Part shown: one piece after another, positions 1 to 8,523 of the stretch | Layout: every line of letters starts with the position of its first letter | Position numbering within the stretch: the stretch's first letter is position 1 | From: Hymenobacter montanus | GTDB lineage: Bacteria > Bacteroidota > Bacteroidia > Cytophagales > Hymenobacteraceae | DNA: 64,000 nt | Direction of reading: 5' to 3' | Assembly (NCBI RefSeq): GCF_014699115.1 | Contig: NZ_JACXAD010000018.1 | Coordinates: 56,031-120,030 of the forward strand | Position numbers and translations under genes: made by a program | Notes under the pieces: generated by a model | Databases searched by the model: none | Told to the model about the DNA's origin: nothing | What the model saw: only the letters and a program-made list of their open reading frames with translations

Positions 1-1508
1 TGGTACACCATAGCCCGCACGAAGCTGATAAGCTGGCGCTGGCCCACCGACAGGGTGGCACCCCGTTCCATTACGGGGTAGTTGAGAGCACCCGGCAGGC
101 GCTCGATGAAGCGCCGGGCGCCCACGAGGTCGGCCGCTGCCCAGATTTGGTCGTCGGTGATGGTTTTATTGCCGAGCGTAATGTTGTCGCGGATGGACCC
201 GGCGAAGAGAAACACATCCTGCAGGACGATACCGATTTGGCGGCGCAGCAAGCTCAGGTCGTACTCGCGCAGGTCGCGGCCATCGATGCAGATGCTGCCT
301 TCCTGGATGTCGTAGAAACGGCTCAGCAAGTTGATGATACTGGTTTTACCCGCCCCAGTAGCGCCCACGAAGGCAATGGTCTGGCCCGGCTGCACGTGGA
401 AGCTGATATCCTTAAGCACCCACTCGGGCTCGTTGTAAGCAAATTTGACGTGCTTGAACTCGACGTCGCCGCGTAGCTCGGCGGGGGCGTAGGTGCCGGT
501 GGTAGCTACCAACTCTCTGTTGTCAAGCAGCTTCAGCAGACGCTCGGTGCTTACCAGGCCCAGCTGCAGGGTGTTAAACCGGTCGGCAATCTGGCGAATG
601 GGGCGGAAAAACAGCGCGTTGTACATGATAAACGCAACCAGGGCCCCCTTGGAAATCGTGCCTTCAATCTGCCCTTGGGCCGCGTACCACACCAGCAGAC
701 CTACCCCAATGGCCCCCAGCACCTCGGCCACCGGAAAATAAATGCTGTAGTACAGCACCGAGCGGATGTTGGCCGCCGTGTGTTCCTTGTTGATGGCTTC
801 GAACTTGCGAAACTCCCGCTCCTCGTTGTTGAAAATCTGAACCACGTTCATCCCTGTCAGGTGCTCCTGCACGAAGGAGTTGAGCTTGGCCACGGCGGTG
901 CGCACGTCTTGAAACGAAGCTTTCACCTTCTCCTTAAACACGTACGTGGAGAAGAGCAGGGGCGGAATCACCGACAAGCTCACCAGCGTCAGCCGCCAGT
1001 CGATGTAAAACATGAACGCCATGATAAAGAGCAGCTGCAGGATATCACCCGCCATGGCGGCCAGGCCTTCGCTGAATACATCGGACAAGGTTTCGACATC
1101 GGAAATATTCCGCGTGACCAGCACCCCGATGGGCGTGCGGTCGAAGAAGCTCAGCTTGAGGCCCAGTAGGTGGCGGTAGAGGTCAGTGCGGATATCGCGG
1201 ACGATGTATTGGCCCAGCCAGCCGCCGTAGTACGTCTGCAAATAGCTCACGCCGGCGTGCCCCACCAGCAGCACCAGCAGCAGCAGAAACATGGTATTGA
1301 GGCCCCTCACGTCGCCCTGTTCGATGCTTACATCGACCATGCGCTGAATAAGAAATGGTCGTAGCGTGCCGAGCACGGCGGTAGCCACCGTAAGCACAAT
1401 CAGGCCAATGAACACGCGCCGGTAAGGGCGCACGTAGGCCAGCAGCCGGCGCAATACGGCCCAGTCGAACACCTGGCCGGTTTTAGTAGCGGAAGTAGTA
1501 GGGTCCAT
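1..1508 (-). CDS. ABC transporter, fused permease and ATP-binding protein (MsbA-like exporter), 3' end cut by window
   Basis: Half-type ABC exporter that would pump a lipid, drug or peptide outward across the inner membrane as a dimer. The frame opens at ATG 1508 on the minus strand and stays open to base 1, giving about 502 residues without the C-terminus. Residues roughly 15-320 form a six-helix exporter membrane domain. The nucleotide-binding domain follows, with Walker A GATGAGKT at residues 382-389 and the signature LSVGQRQ close to the window edge. Walker B and the H-loop lie outside the window. The substrate cannot be told from sequence. It is divergent from nothing and lies about 240 bases downstream of truA on the same strand, with a palindromic repeat in between. 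Confidence 0.93.
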   Translation of the reverse strand, partial: MDPTTSATKTGQVFDWAVLRRLLAYVRPYRRVFIGLIVLTVATAVLGTLRPFLIQRMVDVSIEQGDVRGLNTMFLLLLVLLVGHAGVSYLQTYYGGWLGQYIVRDIRTDLYRHLLGLKLSFFDRTPIGVLVTRNISDVETLSDVFSEGLAAMAGDILQLLFIMAFMFYIDWRLTLVSLSVIPPLLFSTYVFKEKVKASFQDVRTAVAKLNSFVQEHLTGMNVVQIFNNEEREFRKFEAINKEHTAANIRSVLYYSIYFPVAEVLGAIGVGLLVWYAAQGQIEGTISKGALVAFIMYNALFFRPIRQIADRFNTLQLGLVSTERLLKLLDNRELVATTGTYAPAELRGDVEFKHVKFAYNEPEWVLKDISFHVQPGQTIAFVGATGAGKTSIINLLSRFYDIQEGSICIDGRDLREYDLSLLRRQIGIVLQDVFLFAGSIRDNITLGNKTITDDQIWAAADLVGARRFIERLPGALNYPVMERGATLSVGQRQLISFVRAMVY

Positions 1509-1571
1509 AAGTCAAGCAAAGGTCGGAGGTAAACAGCGTAAGCCTCCGAAAGGTGTACCGTGAGGAGTTGC

Positions 1572-1693
1572 TAGAGCGGTTCTCAAGTCCGTATACCGTT
1601 TTTTAGGAATTAAAAATTAAAAATGAAGAATTAAAAATCTGTTGGTCAATTTCTTAATTCTTCATTTTTAATTCCTATGCGAAAACTGCTCTA
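1572..1693. repeat. Interspersed palindromic repeat, family A copy 1 (MITE-like)
   Basis: Starts TAGAGCGGTTCTC and ends with the near-inverse ending CTGCTCTA. Inside is a second inverted repeat built from AATTAAAAATGAAGAATT and its complement. The same element recurs at 33659-33786, 44087-44214 and, truncated, at 35244-35340. No coding potential. The TA at each outer end could be a duplicated TA target site, as for IS630/mariner-type MITEs, but this is inference. Confidence 0.85.
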
Positions 1694-1748
1694 ATAAATC
1701 CCCGGCTTCCGACCTACTTAGCCACGAGGCCCGGGTTAGGCCGCCCGC

Positions 1749-2522
1749 TTACTCCGGCACTATGCCGGGGCCGTATTCCACCTTGCTCAAGAACAGGCCC
1801 CGCGCCGGGGCCGCTCCGCTCGCATCAACGCGCCGCTGCGCCCAGAGCAACTCCTGAAAGGCCCGGGGCGACAGCTTGCCCCAGCCCACGTCGAGCAGCG
1901 TGCCAACCACCAGCCGGACCATGCCCCGCACGAAGCGGTTGGCCCGGATGCGGAACACCACCCCGCCCGGCCCGGCCTGATGCCAGCCCGCTTCGTAGCA
2001 GTAGCACACGTAATGGTTTTCGCCGCCCTTCACCTTGGAGAAAGAGGTGAAGTCGAACTGCCCAATCAGGTAGCTGGCGGCCTCATTCATCTGCTCCACG
2101 TCGAGCGGCCGGTCGAGGTACAGGGCGTGGTCGCGCCGAAACGGGTCGGGCTGGGTTGCTACCACGTAATCGTACGTTCGCTCTTCAGCTGAGAAACGGG
2201 CGTGCACGCTGTCGGCTACGGGATGGATGCGCAGGGCGGCCACATCGGGGGGGAGCGCCCGGCGCAGGCGGTAGAGTAGCACGTTCAGCGTCATCCCCGC
2301 CGGTAGCTCGGCATCGAAATGGGCTACCTGGTGGCTGGCGTGCACACCCGTGTCGGTGCGCCCGCTGCCCAGCGAGTGAATGGGCTGGCGCAGCACCTGC
2401 GACAGGCAGCGGTCCAGCTCCGCCTGCACGGTGAGGGTATTGGGCTGCACCTGCCAGCCGTGGTAGCGCGTGCCGTCGTAGGCGCAGTGGAGGAAGTAGC
2501 GCATCGAAAGAGGAAAAGTCAA
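1749..2522 (-). CDS. truA: tRNA pseudouridine(38-40) synthase TruA
   Basis: Converts uridines 38-40 in the tRNA anticodon arm to pseudouridine. The 257-residue product has the usual family length. The catalytic aspartate is D57 in the motif GSGRTDTGVHA, and the conserved N-terminal YDGTRYHGWQ segment is present. The start at 2522 overlaps the stop of the upstream acetyltransferase gene by 4 bases (ATGA), so translation is probably coupled; an internal ATG at 2504 just before RYFLHCAYDG is an alternative start. Confidence 0.97.
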   Translation of the reverse strand: MTFPLSMRYFLHCAYDGTRYHGWQVQPNTLTVQAELDRCLSQVLRQPIHSLGSGRTDTGVHASHQVAHFDAELPAGMTLNVLLYRLRRALPPDVAALRIHPVADSVHARFSAEERTYDYVVATQPDPFRRDHALYLDRPLDVEQMNEAASYLIGQFDFTSFSKVKGGENHYVCYCYEAGWHQAGPGGVVFRIRANRFVRGMVRLVVGTLLDVGWGKLSPRAFQELLWAQRRVDASGAAPARGLFLSKVEYGPGIVPE

Positions 2523-3046
2523 CGCACCAGCGCGTAAAGCAGCCCATCAATGGTCTGGCCATCTTTGGTAATGGCTTGCCGCAGGCGCGCTTCAAAGGCA
2601 AACCCGGCTTTCTTGAGTACGCGTCCCGAAACAGCGTTATGGTCAAATACCAGGGCGTAAATCCGGGCCAAGTCGTGCTGAGTGAAGCCGTAGGCAGCCA
2701 GGACGCGCACCGCGGCCGAGGCAATTCCCCGGCCCCAGTGCGCCCGCCCCAGCCAATAGCCGATTTCGGCCGAGCGGCGGCTGACGTCCTGCTTAAACAG
2801 CAGGCTGATGCTGCCGATGGCTTCGCCGCCGGCCTCCACGCATAAGTGCAGGTCTTGTCGGCCCGCCTCACTGTTCACGAACGCGATGTAGCCTTCGGCA
2901 TCAGCCAGGGAATAGGGGTGCGGAAACCGGTCGCGCAGGTTCTGCCAGATGCCACGGTCGTTGGCATGGTGCGCCAGCGCGGCCGCATCGGCCGGCGCAA
3001 AGGGTCGAAGCAAGGCGTCTACATCGGGCAGCGGCAGCACCGGCAT
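2519..3046 (-). CDS. GNAT family N-acetyltransferase (RimJ/RimL-like)
   Basis: Predicted acetyl-CoA-dependent N-acetyltransferase of 175 residues. The family pattern is visible: an N-terminal LRPFAPADA strand, GRAHWGRGIASAAVRVL in the acetyl-CoA binding region (about residues 98-114), and the late segment ARIYALVFDHNAVSGRVLKKAGF typical of the RimJ/RimL group that modifies protein N-termini or small molecules. The target is unknown. Its stop overlaps the truA start by 4 bases, and 18 bases separate it from the thiolase gene upstream, so the three minus-strand genes form a likely operon. Confidence 0.9.
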   Translation of the reverse strand: MPVLPLPDVDALLRPFAPADAAALAHHANDRGIWQNLRDRFPHPYSLADAEGYIAFVNSEAGRQDLHLCVEAGGEAIGSISLLFKQDVSRRSAEIGYWLGRAHWGRGIASAAVRVLAAYGFTQHDLARIYALVFDHNAVSGRVLKKAGFAFEARLRQAITKDGQTIDGLLYALVR

Positions 3047-3064
3047 GGGCCAACGGGGTTGAGG

Positions 3065-4267
3065 CTATAGCTTTTCGTAAATCACGGCCGCGCCCTGGCC
3101 GACGCCGACGCACATGGTGGCCAAACCGTAACGGGCACCCTCGCGGCGCTGCATCTCGTGCAGCAGAGTGGCCGTGATGCGCGCCCCCGAGCTCCCCAGC
3201 GGATGGCCCATCGCAATGGAGCCCCCGTTCACGTTCACCTTGGCGGGGTCGAGCTGCAACTCGCGGATGCAGGCAATGCTCTGCGCCGCGAAGGCCTCAT
3301 TTAGCTCAATCAGGTCGATGTCGGCTATGCTCAGCCCGGCGCGTTCGAGCACCTTGCGAGTGGCTGGAATAGGCCCGAGGCCCATCACCGAAGGGTCGAC
3401 GCCAGCTACCGCCGAGGCCACTACCCGCGCTAGTGGCTTCAGTTGGTAGCGGGCCAGCGCCTCCTCATTTACCAGGAGCACGGCCGCGGCGCCGTCGTTG
3501 ATGCCCGCCGAGTTACCGGCCGTCACGGTGCCGCCCTCGGGTTGGAAGGCGGGCTTGAGGGTGGCTAGCTTTTCGAGAGAAGAAAAACGGGGCTGCTCGT
3601 CGGCGTCGAACAAGGCCGTGTCGCCTTTGGGCTGGGGAATGAACACGGGGACAATCTCCTTGCGAAACCGTCCTTTCTCCAGCGCCCGGGCGTATTTACG
3701 CTGGCTTTCAAAGGCAAAGGCGTCCTGCTCTTCGCGGCTAACGCCGTACTGCCGGGCCACGTTCTCGGCCGTTTGGCCCATGGCAAAGGGGTAGTGCAGC
3801 TTGCTCAAGCGGGGGTTCACGAAGCGCCAGCCCAGCGTGGTATCGTGCGCGGTTAGCTCCCGGCCGAAGGCCGACTCCGACTTGGCCATCACGAAGGGGG
3901 CGCGAGTCATACTTTCGGCCCCGCCGGCCAGGTACACATCGCCTTCGCCGCACTTAATGGCCCGGGCCGCGTCCATAATGCTTTGCAGGCCCGAGGCGCA
4001 AAGGCGGTTAACGGTGTTGCCGGGCACTGTGGTGGGCAGCCCTGCCAGCAGCGCGGCCATGCGGGCCACGTTGCGGTTGTCTTCGCCGGCCTGGTTAGCA
4101 GCACCTATGATGACGTCCTCCACGGCACCTTTATCGAGGGAGGGATTGCGGCGCAGGAGCTCCCGGAGGACGTGGGCGGCCAAATCATCGGGCCGGACGC
4201 TGCTCAGAGCGCCGGCAAATTTTCCAATCGGGGTACGCACCGCGTCCACGATATAAGCAGTTGGCAT
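3065..4267 (-). CDS. Acetyl-CoA C-acyltransferase (thiolase II family)
   Basis: Thiolase that cleaves 3-ketoacyl-CoA with CoA, or condenses two acyl-CoA units, in fatty-acid or aromatic-acid breakdown. The 400-residue product is full length. The active-site set is complete: nucleophile C90 in NRLCASG, the NEAFAAQ motif, H355 in GGSIAMGHPLG and C386 in CVGVGQG. The start was placed at ATG 4267 (MPTAYIVDAVRTP), where homology to thiolases begins, not at the further upstream in-frame ATG. It resembles PcaF/FadA-type enzymes, but no other ring-cleavage or beta-oxidation gene is adjacent, so the exact substrate is open. Confidence 0.95.
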   Translation of the reverse strand: MPTAYIVDAVRTPIGKFAGALSSVRPDDLAAHVLRELLRRNPSLDKGAVEDVIIGAANQAGEDNRNVARMAALLAGLPTTVPGNTVNRLCASGLQSIMDAARAIKCGEGDVYLAGGAESMTRAPFVMAKSESAFGRELTAHDTTLGWRFVNPRLSKLHYPFAMGQTAENVARQYGVSREEQDAFAFESQRKYARALEKGRFRKEIVPVFIPQPKGDTALFDADEQPRFSSLEKLATLKPAFQPEGGTVTAGNSAGINDGAAAVLLVNEEALARYQLKPLARVVASAVAGVDPSVMGLGPIPATRKVLERAGLSIADIDLIELNEAFAAQSIACIRELQLDPAKVNVNGGSIAMGHPLGSSGARITATLLHEMQRREGARYGLATMCVGVGQGAAVIYEKL

Positions 4268-4303
4268 TGGGGATATCAATAGCGACGCAAGCGCCGGATG
4301 AAC

Positions 4304-4311
4304 TAAATTTG
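4304..4311 (+). promoter_or_regulatory. Bacteroidota -7 promoter box TAAATTTG for the DUF4293 gene
   Basis: TAAATTTG fits the Bacteroidota -7 consensus TAnnTTTG. It would place the transcription start near 4315-4318, inside the hairpin that follows. Confidence 0.65.
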
Positions 4312-4313
4312 TG

Positions 4314-4340
4314 GCCCCGGCACAAGTGCGGGGCTTTTTT
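4314..4340 (+). terminator. Terminator-like hairpin at the very 5' end of the DUF4293 transcript
   Basis: GCCCCGGCAC pairs with GTGCGGGGC (one bulged G) and is followed by six T. It lies between a good -7 box and the ATG, 14 bases before the start. It may be an attenuator, a 5' stabilising stem, or a terminator for leaky upstream transcription. Confidence 0.6.
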
Positions 4341-4353
4341 ATTAACAACAAAG

Positions 4354-4827
4354 ATGATACAAAGAATCCAAAGCGTGTTTTTACTGTTGCTGGCGCTGGC
4401 GATGCTCAGTGCGTTAATTTTGCCCCTGTGGTATAAAATCGACGCGCTCACCAACCAAGAGCTTACCCTCACCGCCTTTGGCTTCCAGGCCAAAGGGTTG
4501 CAGCTTCCGGGCACTACCGGCCCCGTTTGGATTATTGGCGCCCTGGCGTTGACGTCGGCGGCCGTGGCGGTTTACGAAATTTTTCAGTTCCGCAGCCGCA
4601 TGAAGCAATTGCTGCTGGGCTCGGTAAACCTGCTGCTCATCACCGCCACGCTAGGAGCCGCATTTTACTTTTCCAGCAAAGGCGAGCAACTGCTCAACAT
4701 GAAGCTGGAAGGTAAAGCCCAGGCCGGCTTCTACCTGCCCACCTTGGCACTGCTCCTCAACTTGCTGGCTAACCGCTTCATCCGCCGCGATGAGCAGCTG
4801 GTACGGAGCGCCGACCGCCTGCGGTAG
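4354..4827 (+). CDS. DUF4293 family integral membrane protein
   Basis: Small inner-membrane protein of 157 residues, of a family restricted mostly to Bacteroidota and without known function. The start MIQRIQSVFLLL is the family signature. Four membrane segments are evident at about residues 7-27, 55-75, 85-107 and 120-140, with a basic, charged C-terminal tail. It is divergent from the thiolase gene. The leader contains a -7 box and an intrinsic-terminator-like stem before the start codon. Confidence 0.9.
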   Translation: MIQRIQSVFLLLLALAMLSALILPLWYKIDALTNQELTLTAFGFQAKGLQLPGTTGPVWIIGALALTSAAVAVYEIFQFRSRMKQLLLGSVNLLLITATLGAAFYFSSKGEQLLNMKLEGKAQAGFYLPTLALLLNLLANRFIRRDEQLVRSADRLR

Positions 4828-4862
4828 TTGCCTGGCCACTAAGGCTGTGTAGTCGGTTCCCG

Positions 4863-4924
4863 GACGCCACCCACAAACAAGGGCCGCTGTAGTACTACAG
4901 CGGCCCTTGTTTGTGGGTGGCGTC
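4863..4924. repeat. Perfect 62-bp palindrome between convergent genes
   Basis: Two 31-base arms, from GACGCCACCCACAAACAAGG to its exact complement, meet with no loop at AGTACT in the centre. It lies between the convergent DUF4293 and DUF4476 genes. RNA from either strand would fold into a very stable hairpin, so it may terminate both genes although it has no flanking T run. Confidence 0.9.
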
Positions 4925-4936
4925 TATGCAGCGGAA

Positions 4937-5794
4937 TCACTTCTGCGCAGGTGCGCCGATGGCCTGCTGCACTTCCTGCTGACTGGAAGCCGAGCTAAAT
5001 GCCTCGTAGACCCGGTAAAAATTCTGCTGGTCAACTACGTGGGGATAAGCAAATTTAGCCAGCTCCACCCGCGAGGCCTCAAAGTTCAGGCTACGCAGCA
5101 GGCGTTTCAAGTCATCAGCCTGAATGCTGCTTTGGCTCAGGGCCTCTTTGGCCATGCTCAGCTTGCTGGCTTCGAATGGCCGCTGTTGGACGGCTTGCAC
5201 CAGGGCGTCTACGTCTTGGGGCTCCATGATGCGGTCGTCGAGGGCTGAATCCGAGTAGGAGCCTCTATCACCGAGGGCCTCGTCATAGCTATCCGGGTCG
5301 TTGGGGCGGCTGTTGTAGTCGTTATAGTCGTTGTTAGAAGGGTTGCTGTCGTAGGGCGAGCGGTGGTCGCCGTAGCCTCCTTGGTTGTAAGGGACGGGGC
5401 GGTTGTTGTAGCGGCCGGAGCCATTTCCGTAGCCGCGCCCCTGGCCGTAGAGGGCCACTGCGCCGACTTGCCGTAAGTAGAGCGGGCGGCCCGGGCGGGT
5501 AACCAGCACGAAGGAGGTTTCGAGCCCCGGCTCCAGCCAGACGCGGCTCCGAAAGCGTACCGCCCTGCCGTAAGGTGTCGGAACCGTGAAGTCGGCCCAG
5601 TGGGCACCGGGGGCCAACCGGTTCACGTGCACCTGCCGGGCCACGCCCCGGGTTAGGGGCCGCCCATCGAGGGCGAGGCTAAACGGCACGCCGCGCTCCG
5701 AAGCGAAGTTGAGGGCTGCCGGAGGCGGATAAGCGAGGGCGGGAGCCACGGCGGTGAACAAACCCACCAGAGCCAGAAGTAGAGCCTTTTTCAT
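4937..5794 (-). CDS. Secreted protein with C-terminal DUF4476 domain
   Basis: Exported protein of 285 residues and unknown function. Residues 1-21 are a signal peptide ending at ALA. A small beta-rich domain follows (about 25-115), then a low-complexity Tyr/Asn/Gly/Ser/Asp-rich linker (about 118-185), then a DUF4476 domain (about 195-280) with the family's repeated FEASKLSMAKEAL and FEASRVELAKFAY helices. DUF4476 proteins are common in Bacteroidota envelopes. It is monocistronic and convergent with DUF4293 across a perfect palindrome. Confidence 0.88.
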   Translation of the reverse strand: MKKALLLALVGLFTAVAPALAYPPPAALNFASERGVPFSLALDGRPLTRGVARQVHVNRLAPGAHWADFTVPTPYGRAVRFRSRVWLEPGLETSFVLVTRPGRPLYLRQVGAVALYGQGRGYGNGSGRYNNRPVPYNQGGYGDHRSPYDSNPSNNDYNDYNSRPNDPDSYDEALGDRGSYSDSALDDRIMEPQDVDALVQAVQQRPFEASKLSMAKEALSQSSIQADDLKRLLRSLNFEASRVELAKFAYPHVVDQQNFYRVYEAFSSASSQQEVQQAIGAPAQK

Positions 5795-5922
5795 GACAGT
5801 GAGATAATAATATCAACCATCCAGTCAGTTGATGATTGGACTATTTTCAAAAGGTATGCCAGGTTCCGAACCAGCTCGCAGCAGGCCCTCCTGATCCTGC
5901 CGGGCCGTTGGAGTATCCCACC

Positions 5923-5958
5923 AAAAAAGCCCCCGCAAGTTGTGTTGCGGGGGCTTTT
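5923..5958 (-). terminator. Intrinsic terminator of the PD40/OmpA gene
   Basis: AAAAGCCCCCGCAA and its complement flank a 6-base loop, with T run on the minus strand, 19 bases past the stop codon. Confidence 0.9.
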
Positions 5959-5976
5959 ACTGGAAGGAAGGGCCTG

Positions 5977-7899
5977 TTACTGGGCCACGCGTGTCACCTT
6001 AAACTCGGTGCGGCGATTACGCTGGTAATCAGCTTCTGATTTGGGGTCGGCGACAATGGGGCGGCTTTCGCCGTAGCCCTTAGCCGTGATGCGAGCCTTA
6101 TCGATGCCTTTGCTCACGATGTAGTCGACGGCGGCTTGGGCCCGCTGTTGCGACAGCTTCTGGTTGTAGGCGTCTTTGCCGCGCTGGTCGGTGTGCGAAC
6201 TCAGCTCAATGTAAATCTTTGGGTTGTCGACCAGCGTTTGCACCAGCGTGTCGAGGCGGATGGCGGCATCCGGCCGAATGTTAAACTTGTCGTAGTCGTA
6301 GAGAATGTCTTTAACCTCGATGGCCTTGGCAAGAATAATTTTGTTCAGCGTCAAGGTTACCGGCAGCCGGATTTCGTTCATCGGATTCGGGAGCTCATCC
6401 TGGCTGGGCATGCGGCCCACGGTGCTCAAGCTCGCCCGGGCAGCAAAGTCGCCGGGGCTCTCGGCAACGAACGAGTAGTTCGCTACCGAATCCAGCTTCA
6501 GGCTGAATTTGCCATCGGGGCCACTGGTAGCGTTCAGGACTTGGCCGTTCGGGCCCGTGATGGACACCCGAGCCCCGGCCAGGGGGACCGTGGTTTGGGC
6601 CTTGTCGTCGTGCTCCAGCACGGTGCCGTCGGCGTAGAAAGCCACGAGCTTGAGGGGCTTTTTCTTGAACATGTACTCGTCGTCGGAGCCTTTGCCACCG
6701 GCCCGGTTCGAGCTGAACAGGCCCATGTCGGGACCAGTCGGAACGGGGGCGAAGTCGTCGGCAATGCTGTTGACGTCGGCGCCCAGGTTTTCGGCTTTAC
6801 CCCCCCGCACCTTAAAAATGTCGAGTTTACCCAGGCCGGGGTGTCCGTCAGAAGCAAAGTACAGTGTGCCATCGGGCGCCACGCCGGGGAAGTTCTCGTT
6901 GCCCGCGGTGTTGATGGCTTCGCCCAGGTTTTCGGCCGGCGAGAACCGGCCGTTGAGGCCCAGCGTAGCCTTGTACAAGTCGTTGCCGCCCTGCCCGCCC
7001 TTGCGGCTCGACGCGAAGTAGAGGGTGGTGCCGTCGGGAGCGAAAGCCGGCGAGAAGTCGTCGGCCGTGCGGTCGTTGATGTTGGCCAGCACGGGCTCAC
7101 TCCATACGCCGTCTTTGTAATAGGAAATCCAGAGGTCGACGCTCAGGTAGCCTTTGCGGCTGCCATCGTTAGAACGGGCGAACACCATCGTCTTCCCATC
7201 GGGCGTGTAGGTGGCGCTGGCTTCGTGCTTGTTGATGGAGTTAAACGGTCCTTCCAGCTTGCGGGCGGTGCCGCCGCTCATGGTGGTCGGGTTATCAAAC
7301 TTGATGGCGTAGAGGTCGTTGAAGTTCTCGCCGTTGCCGAGGTACTTCTTGCCCTCCCGGCCCGAGGTGAACACCAGGTCCCCGGTGCTGGCCAGCAGGG
7401 CCCCCCCAAAATCCGACGCGGCCGAATTCAGCGCGTCGACGGGCGCAACCTCGTACCGGTTCTTGATGGCCGCTATTGCCTTGCTAGCCAGAGTGTTTTT
7501 GGCCTCGATTTGAGCGCGGGCGACCAGGGTGCTGTTGCCACCGCTACTGGCGTACTTGGTAAACTGCGCCGCGGCTTCGTCGTACTTTCCATTGGCCCGG
7601 AGTGCTTCGGCGTAGTGGTAGCCGGCGTCGGCGTTTTTTACGTTGCCATCGAGCGCGGCCTTGTAGAATGGCTCGCTTTGCTCGACCCGGTTGGAAAGAC
7701 GGTAGGCTTCGCCAATTCGGTAGTTAGCCAGGGGAGCATTTTTGCCCTTGGCCACGTCGGCCTGGTAGAGAGGAATGGCCAGCTCGTACTGCCCACGGGT
7801 GAATTGTTTGTCGCCTTTGCTCACGTTGCCCGTCGAAGCACAGCTGCCAAGCAACGCAACTGCGCCAACGGCAGTACAGGTGGATAATAATTTACTCAT
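5977..7899 (-). CDS. PD40 beta-propeller / OmpA-family outer-membrane lipoprotein
   Basis: Peptidoglycan-anchoring outer-membrane lipoprotein of 640 residues. Lipobox LLGSC places the acylated cysteine at residue 20. Domains in order: TPR-like helices (about 28-150), WD40-like PD40 beta-propeller blades with repeated FSPAFAPDGTTLYFAS-type strands (about 165-400), a carboxypeptidase-regulatory-like beta sandwich (about 415-515), and an OmpA peptidoglycan-binding domain (about 530-640) with the HTDQRG and YGESRP motifs. The layout matches SprE/PorE-like and Pal-like proteins of Bacteroidota, some of which belong to gliding or type IX secretion systems. No secretion partner is nearby, so that role is not assigned. 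Confidence 0.92.
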   Translation of the reverse strand: MSKLLSTCTAVGAVALLGSCASTGNVSKGDKQFTRGQYELAIPLYQADVAKGKNAPLANYRIGEAYRLSNRVEQSEPFYKAALDGNVKNADAGYHYAEALRANGKYDEAAAQFTKYASSGGNSTLVARAQIEAKNTLASKAIAAIKNRYEVAPVDALNSAASDFGGALLASTGDLVFTSGREGKKYLGNGENFNDLYAIKFDNPTTMSGGTARKLEGPFNSINKHEASATYTPDGKTMVFARSNDGSRKGYLSVDLWISYYKDGVWSEPVLANINDRTADDFSPAFAPDGTTLYFASSRKGGQGGNDLYKATLGLNGRFSPAENLGEAINTAGNENFPGVAPDGTLYFASDGHPGLGKLDIFKVRGGKAENLGADVNSIADDFAPVPTGPDMGLFSSNRAGGKGSDDEYMFKKKPLKLVAFYADGTVLEHDDKAQTTVPLAGARVSITGPNGQVLNATSGPDGKFSLKLDSVANYSFVAESPGDFAARASLSTVGRMPSQDELPNPMNEIRLPVTLTLNKIILAKAIEVKDILYDYDKFNIRPDAAIRLDTLVQTLVDNPKIYIELSSHTDQRGKDAYNQKLSQQRAQAAVDYIVSKGIDKARITAKGYGESRPIVADPKSEADYQRNRRTEFKVTRVAQ

Positions 7900-8006
7900 C
7901 GGTGGAGTGAAACTGAGGGAGAAAGGAAGGAAGAAGGCGAAAAATGAAAGATCATTCCCGGGGTAGCGCTTTTTGGGAGAGCAATAATACTAGGTTTGAG
8001 TAGGAT

Positions 8007-8519
8007 TCACGCTAGCCGCCGGGTTTTTTGGGCTTCCCCAAAGTACCGCGCCAGCCAGGTTTCGCCGGCTGGGCGCGGCCAACTGGTATCCAACTCAGCC
8101 TTAGTTTGTAAGGTGTTGTCAAAATAAAAAGTTTCGGGTCCGATCGTGCCTGCCGTCACGGCCTCCTTTAACTCACCGCGCTTTAGTAGCTGCACCTGCC
8201 CGGCTTGCAGAAACGCGAGGTTGGATTTCTCCAGCAACTCGATGCCCAACTGCTGTTCCAACTGCGCGACGAACCGCACCGAAGCATCAATGGAGCAACC
8301 ACTGGCCCCGGCCACGCTTTCGTCGAGGCCGATAACCAGGAATTGCTGGTGCAGGAACTGGGCCGAAGCCTGCAGGCTTCGGCCGTGGCTGGTCCATTCT
8401 TCGGCAAAGCGCGCCAGGCTCGGCAGCACGGCCACTATTTCGGGCCCCGTGAGCTGGCGACTGGCTTGGTAAATCCAGACCCGCGACTCGGGCGGCAACT
8501 GATCAAAAGCGACGTACAT
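8007..8519 (-). CDS. Conserved Bacteroidota protein of unknown function (often mislabelled ABC transporter ATPase)
   Basis: Soluble protein of 170 residues starting MYVAFDQLPPESRVWIYQ. Proteins with this opening and the GCSIDASVRFV segment are, from memory, widespread in Bacteroidota and often carry the name ABC transporter ATPase. I see no Walker A, Walker B or ABC signature here, so that name is not supported. The start was taken at ATG 8519 because the family begins there; an in-frame ATG 18 bases upstream is less likely. It has no signal peptide or membrane segment and stands alone. Confidence 0.8.
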   Translation of the reverse strand: MYVAFDQLPPESRVWIYQASRQLTGPEIVAVLPSLARFAEEWTSHGRSLQASAQFLHQQFLVIGLDESVAGASGCSIDASVRFVAQLEQQLGIELLEKSNLAFLQAGQVQLLKRGELKEAVTAGTIGPETFYFDNTLQTKAELDTSWPRPAGETWLARYFGEAQKTRRLA

Positions 8520-8523
8520 AGGA

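Noticed and set aside
6136..7887. Long plus-strand frame (583 codons) opposite the PD40/OmpA gene
   Set aside because: Antisense shadow of a GC-rich gene; no domain or signal, low-complexity Val/Gly composition.
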